This document shows positions 58,092-64,000 of a DNA stretch of 64,000 nt, piece after piece (position 1 is the first letter of the stretch; each line of letters starts with the position of its first letter). Origin of the DNA: Tepidamorphaceae bacterium (GTDB taxonomy: Bacteria > Pseudomonadota > Alphaproteobacteria > Rhizobiales > Tepidamorphaceae); assembly GCA_028279445.1 (NCBI GenBank), contig JANQNT010000023.1, forward strand, positions 1-64,000, given 5' to 3'. Below the pieces are notes generated by a model. The model made no database searches. It was not told the origin of the DNA and was given only the letters and a program-made list of their open reading frames with translations. A program made the position numbers and the translations under genes.

Positions 58092-59468
58092 TCAGGCATA
58101 CGGATTATCGGTCTGGCGCAGGATAAGCCGCACCGGTACGCCCGTCAGCCCGAACGTCTCCTTCAGGCCGTTGACCGCGTAGCGCCGCCAGGCGGCGGGA
58201 ACCGCATCGGGGCGCGCGCAGAAGGCGATGAAGGTCGGCGGACGCGCCTTCGCCTGGGTGATGTAGCGCAGTTTCGGCCGCCGGCCGGCCACCGCAGGAG
58301 GCGGATGGGCGGCGACAGCATCCTCGAACCAACGGTTGAGCTTTGCCGTGGCGACACGGGTGTTCCACCGCGCATGGGTGTCCACCACCGCGCGCATTAG
58401 TTTGTCGATGCCAAGTCCGGTCAGCCCCGACACAGGCACCAGCGGACAACCGCGCACCTGCGGCAGCAGCCTGTCGGCCTCCTCGCGCAGCAGCTTCAGC
58501 ACCGCCTTGCGGTCCTTGATCAGGTCCCACTTGTCGAGCGTGATGACCAACGCCCTGCCCTCGCGCACGGCGAAGTCGACGATCTGCAGGTCCTGCTTCT
58601 CGAAGGGGATCGTAGCGTCAACCACCATGATCACCACTTCTGCATAGCGCACCGCCCTCAGCGTATCGGCGACGGCGAGCTTCTCGATCTTGCCGGCGAC
58701 GCGCGACTTGCGCCGCAGCCCGGCGGTATCGACCAGCCGGAACTGCCGGTCCTGCCAGGTCCAGTCGACCGTGATGGAATCGCGCGTGATACCGGCTTCC
58801 GGACCGGTCAGCAGCCGGTCTTCGCCGATCAGGCGATTGATCAGCGTCGACTTGCCGGCATTCGGCCTGCCGATGACGGCAACGCGGATCGGCCCCGCCG
58901 GGCGCTCGCCGTCGCCCGCATCGGGATCGCCCTCGTCGCGCGCGCGCTCGGCAGCGGCTTCGATCTCGGCGATCTCGTCGGCGAGCGGCCGTAACGCTTC
59001 GTAGAGATCGGCCAGCCCTTCACCATGTTCCGCCGACAGCGGAACCGGTTCGCCCAGGCCAAGCGAGAAGGCTTCATAGAGGCCGGCTTCGCCGGCGCGC
59101 CCTTCCGCCTTGTTGGCGGCCAGGATGACCGTGCCGCCGCGCTTGCGCAGCAGATTGGCGAAATGCTGGTCGGCCGGCGTGACGCCGGCGCGCGCGTCGA
59201 TCATGAACAGCGCGACGTCGGCGGCATCCAGCGCCGACTCGGTCTGCGCGCGCATACGCCCGGCCAGCGTCTCGGGATCGGCTTCTTCCAGACCAGCCGT
59301 GTCGATCACCGAAAAGCGCAGGTCGCCGATGCGCGCCTCGCCCTCGCGCCGGTCACGGGTCACGCCGGGGGTATCGTCGACCAGCGCCAGCCGCTTGCCG
59401 ACCAGGCGGTTGAACAGCGTCGACTTGCCGACATTGGGCCGGCCGACAATGGCAACGCGCAGCGCCAT
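58092..59468 (-). CDS. der: Ribosome biogenesis GTPase Der (EngA)
   Basis: Double-GTPase needed for 50S maturation. 458 residues. First G domain: GRPNVGKST (9-17), [17 protein letters not shown]. Second: GRPNAGKST (about 199), [22 protein letters not shown] and LDKWDL. A KH-like C-terminal domain ends at YA. The first G domain's N-K-x-D equivalent reads NKAE, still acceptable. Last gene of the minus-strand series NnrU-panB-TPR-BamB-der, 25 bases after the BamB-like gene, an arrangement (bamB-der) shared with gammaproteobacteria. Confidence 0.96.
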   Translation of the reverse strand: MALRVAIVGRPNVGKSTLFNRLVGKRLALVDDTPGVTRDRREGEARIGDLRFSVIDTAGLEEADPETLAGRMRAQTESALDAADVALFMIDARAGVTPADQHFANLLRKRGGTVILAANKAEGRAGEAGLYEAFSLGLGEPVPLSAEHGEGLADLYEALRPLADEIAEIEAAAERARDEGDPDAGDGERPAGPIRVAVIGRPNAGKSTLINRLIGEDRLLTGPEAGITRDSITVDWTWQDRQFRLVDTAGLRRKSRVAGKIEKLAVADTLRAVRYAEVVIMVVDATIPFEKQDLQIVDFAVREGRALVITLDKWDLIKDRKAVLKLLREEADRLLPQVRGCPLVPVSGLTGLGIDKLMRAVVDTHARWNTRVATAKLNRWFEDAVAAHPPPAVAGRRPKLRYITQAKARPPTFIAFCARPDAVPAAWRRYAVNGLKETFGLTGVPVRLILRQTDNPYA

Positions 59469-59493
59469 GACATGCGCCCCCGCTGTCCGTGTC

Positions 59494-60822
59494 TCAGAAA
59501 ACGTTGAGGCGGGCGGAATCGTCGAGGATGAGGACCCGTCCGGACGCGGCGATCGGCGGGATCAACACGCCGCGGCCGAGCCTTGCCTCGGAGATCGTGC
59601 TGCCATCGGTAGGACTGACGCGCAGCACGCGGCCGTCCGCCGCGCCGACCCACAGCGCGTTGCCGGCCAGCAGCGGGCCGACCCAGGTCGTGTCGGACGG
59701 CAGCTTCACCCGCCAGCGATAGGTGCCGTCGGTGCGGCTGACAGCGACGAGTTCGTTCTCCAGCGTCACCACGAACACCGAATTGCCGGCCACCGCCGGC
59801 GTGGAGGAACTGGCCACGTTGGCGCCCCACAGGCGATTGCCGTCGGAGATGGAGACAGCCGCCAGACGCCCCCCCACACCGACCGCATAGACGGTGTCTC
59901 CCTCGATGACCGGGCGGGCGGCCACATCGCGTATGCCGGAGACGGCGGAGAAACGGCTCTGGCCGGTGAGCTGGTCGGACCACAGCGGTTTTCCTTCCGC
60001 GGCGTCGAAACCGATGATCTCGCCCGACGAATAGGGCACGATCAGCCGGTTGCCGGAAACCGCAGGCGCCGATGCGGCGAGCACACCGGCGGTCTCGGGA
60101 ATGCCGGTAAAGGTCCAGACCTCCGCGCCGTCCTCGGCGTTGAAGGCGTGCACCACGTTGGTGGCGGAGACGACATAGATGCGTCCGCCGGCGACCGTCG
60201 GCGCGGAGCGCGCCGGTGCCGACAGCCTGGAGGACCAAAGCTGGATTCCGTTGGCGACATTGACCGCCACCAGCGTGTTGTAGGCGGTGGCGATGAAGAC
60301 CCGGCCGTCGCTGGCGGCAAGTCCGCGCCCGGAACTGCCGCGGCCGCGCTCGCCCTCAGGCTTGGTGTCGATGGTCCAGGCGCGTCCACCGCCATTCAGG
60401 GCAATGGCGGTGACGACGCCGCGCGCATCCATCGTCACGACATAACCGCGATGCACGATGGGCGGTGCGCGCAGGCGCGAGCGGCGCGACGAACCGCTGC
60501 CGACGGACACCGCATAGCTGCTGCTGGCCCCGGCAACGGCGACATGGCTTGGAGAGTTGGTCGCCGGACCGCCGGGATTGGCCCATTCCGCGATCGCCTG
60601 CGGCGCCGGCACGGAGACGGGCTCGGCGTTTGTCTGCTCGCCCGTGCCGAGCGACGGCAGCGCGTCCACCCGATCGCCGGGTACGCGCGCCTCGGGGCGC
60701 TGGAACGGATTGGTCAGGCCACCAAGGCCGGAGGGAAGACCTCCGCAGCCGCCGAGCATCAGCGCTGCGACCATGACGCAAGCGGCGCGCAACAACGGTG
60801 GCCTTTGAAACAGGGTACGCAT
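59494..60822 (-). CDS. bamB: BamB-like outer membrane assembly lipoprotein (PQQ-type beta propeller)
   Basis: 442 residues. Lipobox LGGC within [32 protein letters not shown] start (cysteine near residue 25) marks a lipoprotein. A Pro/Ala-rich linker follows, then an eight-bladed propeller with repeated PQQ-like strands such as [36 protein letters not shown] and [17 protein letters not shown]. BamB helps the BAM complex insert outer membrane proteins. The ATG lies within the TPR gene's stop (TAATG), implying coupling. The neighbours YfgM-like and der match the gammaproteobacterial yfgM-bamB-der order. Confidence 0.88.
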   Translation of the reverse strand: MRTLFQRPPLLRAACVMVAALMLGGCGGLPSGLGGLTNPFQRPEARVPGDRVDALPSLGTGEQTNAEPVSVPAPQAIAEWANPGGPATNSPSHVAVAGASSSYAVSVGSGSSRRSRLRAPPIVHRGYVVTMDARGVVTAIALNGGGRAWTIDTKPEGERGRGSSGRGLAASDGRVFIATAYNTLVAVNVANGIQLWSSRLSAPARSAPTVAGGRIYVVSATNVVHAFNAEDGAEVWTFTGIPETAGVLAASAPAVSGNRLIVPYSSGEIIGFDAAEGKPLWSDQLTGQSRFSAVSGIRDVAARPVIEGDTVYAVGVGGRLAAVSISDGNRLWGANVASSSTPAVAGNSVFVVTLENELVAVSRTDGTYRWRVKLPSDTTWVGPLLAGNALWVGAADGRVLRVSPTDGSTISEARLGRGVLIPPIAASGRVLILDDSARLNVF

Positions 60823-61499
60823 TACTGGCCGCTTTCTTCGCTCTCGGTCTCCGCCGGCAGGCGGCTGGTCAACAGTGATTGCATCAGTTCGGTGCGATTG
60901 CGCAAATCCTGCGGTGTCGCCGTATCGGCCATGATGGCGTCGAACCACTGTGCCGCCTGGGTGTATTCGCCAGCACGGAACGCCGACAGCCCCAGGATTT
61001 CACGCGCCGAATGGCGGAAGGCGTTGGTGGCGAGCGTCAGGTCTTCCACGCGTGACTTCAGCGCGGCGAGATCGGCGGTGTCAATCAGCAGGTAGGCGGC
61101 ACGGATGCGCGCCATGTCGCGCAGCAGGTTGTCCACCGCACCGTCATCGGCCACCGCGTCGAAGGCCGCGATGGCGGCTTGCGTATCGCCGGCTTCCGCC
61201 TGGGCGCCGGCGATGCGCATCTTCGCCAGGGCGCGAAAGCCGGTACCGCCGGAGGCCAGTTCGCCAAGCTCGGCGGCCACGGTCTGCGGCGCAGCGTCGG
61301 CATCACGCACCGCGTTGTAATAGGCCTCGCCGGCGCTGCCCGCCGCGCGCACCTCATACCACTGCCAGAAGCGATAACCGCCGGTGCCGACGACGATCAG
61401 CACCGCGACCGCAATCAGCGCGGGACCGAAACGCTCCCACAGCTTCTTCATCTGGTCGCGGCGGATTTCCTCATCCACCTCGCGGAAAAAGTCGGTCAT
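60822..61499 (-). CDS. YfgM-like membrane-anchored tetratricopeptide protein
   Basis: 225 residues: a short cytoplasmic N terminus (TDFFREVDEEIRRDQMKKLWERF), one membrane helix (GPALIAVAVLIVVGTGGYRFW), and a periplasmic helical-repeat region (AKMRIAGAQAEAGDTQAAIAAFDAV, LGLSAFRAGEYTQAAQWFDAI). The arrangement matches YfgM/AncA proteins that associate with the SecYEG translocon and periplasmic chaperones. Its stop overlaps the start of the BamB-like gene. Confidence 0.85.
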   Translation of the reverse strand: MTDFFREVDEEIRRDQMKKLWERFGPALIAVAVLIVVGTGGYRFWQWYEVRAAGSAGEAYYNAVRDADAAPQTVAAELGELASGGTGFRALAKMRIAGAQAEAGDTQAAIAAFDAVADDGAVDNLLRDMARIRAAYLLIDTADLAALKSRVEDLTLATNAFRHSAREILGLSAFRAGEYTQAAQWFDAIMADTATPQDLRNRTELMQSLLTSRLPAETESEESGQ

Positions 61500-61679
61500 G
61501 CGCGGCTACTCTTCAATTCCACCGTCCGGCGCGCGGAAAATGCGCCGATGCACTGGCGTGCGGTGATAGCGCGTGACGCGTGATCGCGCAAACGGCGATT
61601 CAGCCCCTGCCCACGCGGCACTTTCGCGCTCGACTAACCGGCGGAATGGGGCGCCAGCAAGGCGACTGCGTCGCGGTTG

Positions 61680-62501
61680 TCACGCGTCGCGTTCCGCGTA
61701 GGTCTCCGATTCAGCAGGGAAATCCCGGTTGCGGACCGCCTTTGCATAGGCCGCCGCGGCGCGGTCCATATCGGCACCCAATTCGCCGAAACGGCGCACG
61801 AAACCCGGAACGCGATCGTTAAAGCCGAGCATGTCCTCGGTGACCAGAACCTGGCCGTCGCAGGCAGGCGACGCGCCGATGCCGATGGTCGGGATGGCGA
61901 TCGTCTCGGTGATGCGGCGGGCGAGCGGCTCGGCCACCGCCTCGATAACGACGGAAAACGCGCCGGCCTCGGTAATCGCCTGCGCATCCGCCTCGATGGC
62001 CGGCCAGGCATCGCGGCTGCGCCCGCGCGCCATGAAGCCGCCGAGCACATTGACCGCCTGCGGCGTCATGCCGACATGGGCCATCACCGGGATGCCGCGC
62101 GCGACCAGAAAGCGGATCGTCTCGGCCATCGCCACGCCACCTTCCAGCTTGACCGCCTGGGCGCCGGTTTCCGCCAATACGCGGGAGGCCGACGCAAAGG
62201 CCTGCTGCGGGCCTTGTTCGTAGCTTGCGAACGGCATGTCGATGACGACCAGCGCGCGCGCCGAACCACGCACCACCGCCTGGCCGTGGGCGATCATCAT
62301 GTCCAGCGTCACGCCGAGCGTGGTGGACATGCCGTAAACGACCATGCCCAGCGAATCGCCGACCAGCAGCACGTCGCAATGAGGGTCCAGCGTGCGCGCG
62401 GTGATCACGTCATAGGCGGTCAGGGACACGATGGGCTCTTCGCCCTTCATGGCGCGGATCTGCGGCACCGTGCGGCGACGGACGGGGGCTTGCGATGACA
62501 T
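61680..62501 (-). CDS. panB: 3-methyl-2-oxobutanoate hydroxymethyltransferase
   Basis: First committed step of pantothenate synthesis, using methylenetetrahydrofolate. 273 residues from ATG 62501. Features: [32 protein letters not shown] with the metal-binding Asp, [21 protein letters not shown]-like [11 protein letters not shown], and [15 protein letters not shown]. It lies 19 bases after the NnrU gene. No panC is adjacent. The 180 bases after its stop show only short, weak hairpins. Confidence 0.96.
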   Translation of the reverse strand: MSSQAPVRRRTVPQIRAMKGEEPIVSLTAYDVITARTLDPHCDVLLVGDSLGMVVYGMSTTLGVTLDMMIAHGQAVVRGSARALVVIDMPFASYEQGPQQAFASASRVLAETGAQAVKLEGGVAMAETIRFLVARGIPVMAHVGMTPQAVNVLGGFMARGRSRDAWPAIEADAQAITEAGAFSVVIEAVAEPLARRITETIAIPTIGIGASPACDGQVLVTEDMLGFNDRVPGFVRRFGELGADMDRAAAAYAKAVRNRDFPAESETYAERDA

Positions 62502-62520
62502 GCGTGCGGGACTCCTGAAT

Positions 62521-63105
62521 CTACACAAGCACGGCCGGCACGCCGATCAGCGGCGCGTGCAGCCAGAAGGCGAAGGCGACATAGAGCACGAGGCCGGCGG
62601 CAACGGCGATGGCGTCGTATTTCGGCCGGGCGGCGGCGACGGCGGCCACGTTGCGCGCCTCCTCTCCGGGGCGCCGCTTGGCCGAGATGCGCCCGACCAC
62701 CGCCCAGGCGAGGAAGCTGCCGAACAGCACAATGGAGGCAAGATCGCCGTTCACCAGCAGATGCGCGAAGGCCCAGATCTTCACCGCGGCGAAGGTGGGG
62801 TGCTTGGCGCGTGCCTTGATGTGTCCCGGCAGGCGGGTGGCGGCGAACAGAATGAAGGCGAACACCATCAGCAGTGCGGCGACATGCCCGAGCCAGGCCG
62901 GCGAAAAGTAGAGCACCGGCGGTCCCTCGGCACGGGCCAGGCCATAGCCCCAGACGACCAGCACAAGGCCGATCAGCGAGAACATCGAATAGACGCCCTT
63001 GTATCCGCCCTCGCCGAGGCGGGCGACCAGACCTGATTTGAGACCGAGGATTTGGATGCAGTGGACGCCCAGAAAGACCACAAGGCCAGCGAGCAGGATC
63101 ATCAT
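62521..63105 (-). CDS. NnrU family membrane protein
   Basis: 194 residues with about six membrane segments. NnrU family marks: [71 protein letters not shown]. NnrU was named in denitrifiers but the family is also related to a carotenoid-isomerase-type 15-cis-zeta-carotene isomerase; the role here is unknown, and no denitrification genes are nearby. Two consecutive ATG codons (63105 and 63102) can start it. Confidence 0.88.
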   Translation of the reverse strand: MMILLAGLVVFLGVHCIQILGLKSGLVARLGEGGYKGVYSMFSLIGLVLVVWGYGLARAEGPPVLYFSPAWLGHVAALLMVFAFILFAATRLPGHIKARAKHPTFAAVKIWAFAHLLVNGDLASIVLFGSFLAWAVVGRISAKRRPGEEARNVAAVAAARPKYDAIAVAAGLVLYVAFAFWLHAPLIGVPAVLV

Positions 63106-63203
63106 GGCGGAATTCCAGAACAGACGTGGGGATATCGTCCAAGCGGTATAGTGGGTCGGCAACGAGATTTGAAGCCGCCTGCGCGATGCGGCAGGCTTGA
63201 TCC

Positions 63204-63533
63204 ATGGATACCGAGAAACACCGCGCCCGGCTGGACGCCCGGCGCCGGGAACTGCAGGACCTGAACGCGATTTCCGCCGGCGACAGCGCACCGGTGACGC
63301 TGGATCAGCAGTCCGTCGGCCGGCTCAGCCGCATGGATGCGCTGCAGCGCCAGGCGATGAGCCAGGAACAGGCGCGCCGGCGGGCTCAGGAACTGGTGCG
63401 CATCGAGCAGGCACTGCAACGGCTCGAGGACGGCGAATACGGCGCCTGTGCAGAGTGTGGCGAGGACATCCCCGACAAGCGGCTGGAGCTCGATCCCGCA
63501 GCGCATCTGTGCGTTGCCTGCGCGCGGAACTGA
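63204..63533 (+). CDS. TraR/DksA family C4 zinc-finger protein
   Basis: 109 residues: an N-terminal coiled coil (about 1-70, with SAPVTLDQQSVGRLSRMDALQ at its bend) and a C-terminal four-cysteine zinc finger, CAEC (about 80-83) and CVAC (about 103-106). Proteins of this length form a subfamily distinct from true DksA (about 150 residues). They may bind the RNA polymerase secondary channel, but the DksA tip motif D-x-x-D-x-A is not evident, so activity like DksA is uncertain. Divergent from NnrU. Confidence 0.85.
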   Translation: MDTEKHRARLDARRRELQDLNAISAGDSAPVTLDQQSVGRLSRMDALQRQAMSQEQARRRAQELVRIEQALQRLEDGEYGACAECGEDIPDKRLELDPAAHLCVACARN

Positions 63534-63688
63534 CCCGCATCACCAATCCTTAAGTGCGCTGCTGTAAACAACGAAAACGTGATCGGTTGTGTCGTTTGAG
63601 AAACATGCACGTCTAACTAGGTGTGGCATAGTGGTGTCGATACTGAGGTGGCCATATTGAAGTGACGTGTACAGAGGGACTGGGGAAC

Positions 63689-64000
63689 ATGGCATTTTCG
63701 ACCTCGCTGAAGGCGACAGGTCTGGTGGTGGTGTTTGCGCTCACCGCTTTGAGCACCGCGCCGGCATCGGCAGGCTTCCTGCCCGATGTCGCGGCCGAAA
63801 ACCCCTCGGTGATGATCGAGGGGCCGGTACCGGCGGCCGCGCCGATCGAGACCGCGCCGATCGAGCTCGCCAGCATCGCTTCGGGCCAGGGGCTTGCGGC
63901 ACGCAACCGGGTCTGGCGCATGCCCGAACCCGAGCAGCCGCTGACCGATATCGCGCTGCGCCATACCGACAAGACGTTTTTCAGCTCCAATCCTCTGAGC
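63689..64000 (+). CDS. Exported protein of unknown function (5' part, cut by window end)
   Basis: 104 residues visible, open to the last base. A signal peptide (TSLKATGLVVVFALTALSTAPASA, cut before GF) is clear. The mature part begins with a Pro/Ala/Glu-rich segment containing AAAPIETAPIELAS, then RNRVWRMPEPEQPLTDIA, which I do not recognise. GGGGA stands just before ATG 63689. The 155 bases upstream are moderately AT-richer than the genes and may hold its promoter. No family is proposed. Confidence 0.7.
   Translation, partial: MAFSTSLKATGLVVVFALTALSTAPASAGFLPDVAAENPSVMIEGPVPAAAPIETAPIELASIASGQGLAARNRVWRMPEPEQPLTDIALRHTDKTFFSSNPLS

Overview
The window reads as a very GC-rich, gene-dense core chromosome segment of an alphaproteobacterium, most likely in the order Hyphomicrobiales (Rhizobiales). 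Reasons are family level: a B12-dependent ribonucleotide reductase (NrdJ), a short HdaA-type DnaA regulator, a fused malic enzyme MaeB, and gene orders typical of that order (ppx-ppk, HdaA/AI-2E permease/CDP-alcohol transferase/DUF2066 beside purM-purN, lptF-lptG-lptD-SurA-pdxA-rsmA, fabD-fabG-acpP-fabF-mltG-yicC-gmk, rpsF-rpsR-DUF2232-rplI-dnaB-alr-radA-cvpA-purF). I saw no rRNA, tRNA, CRISPR array, prophage, insertion sequence or integrase.

Layout. 0-8.8 kb: 3' part of nrdJ, then maeB and aspS (minus), then an MFS transporter and rnd (plus). 9-17 kb: a minus-strand series of ppx, ppk, hdaA, AI-2E permease, CDP-alcohol phosphatidyltransferase and a DUF2066 protein. 17-18.8 kb: purM-purN. 18.8-22.7 kb (minus): a small cysteine-containing exported protein coupled to a molybdopterin oxidoreductase, then ndk and oxyR. 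22.9-33 kb: katG (divergent from oxyR), a GST, an orphan secreted protein, an ABC-F ATPase, holC, a serine hydrolase coupled to an acetylpolyamine deacetylase, and pepA. 33.3-41.2 kb: LPS export and outer membrane biogenesis (lptF, lptG, lptD, SurA-like) continuing into pdxA and rsmA. 41.2-47.7 kb (minus): gmk, yicC, mltG and the fatty acid synthesis set. 48-58 kb (plus): ribosomal proteins S6, S18 and L9, replicative helicase, alanine racemase, RadA, CvpA, PurF and an SDR. 58-63 kb (minus): der, BamB-like lipoprotein, YfgM-like protein, panB, NnrU. The window ends with a TraR/DksA zinc-finger protein and the start of an exported protein.

The least expected content is between genes. Three families of short palindromic repeats occur, and every copy I found lies in a tail-to-tail (convergent) junction. 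One family has units with three successive hairpins whose arms differ between copies but still pair. The other notable signal is a long leader before rpsF in which a perfect 12-bp stem would hide the Shine-Dalgarno sequence. I found no defence island or new multi-gene system. The less familiar protein pairs are the molybdoenzyme with its small partner and the serine hydrolase with the polyamine deacetylase.
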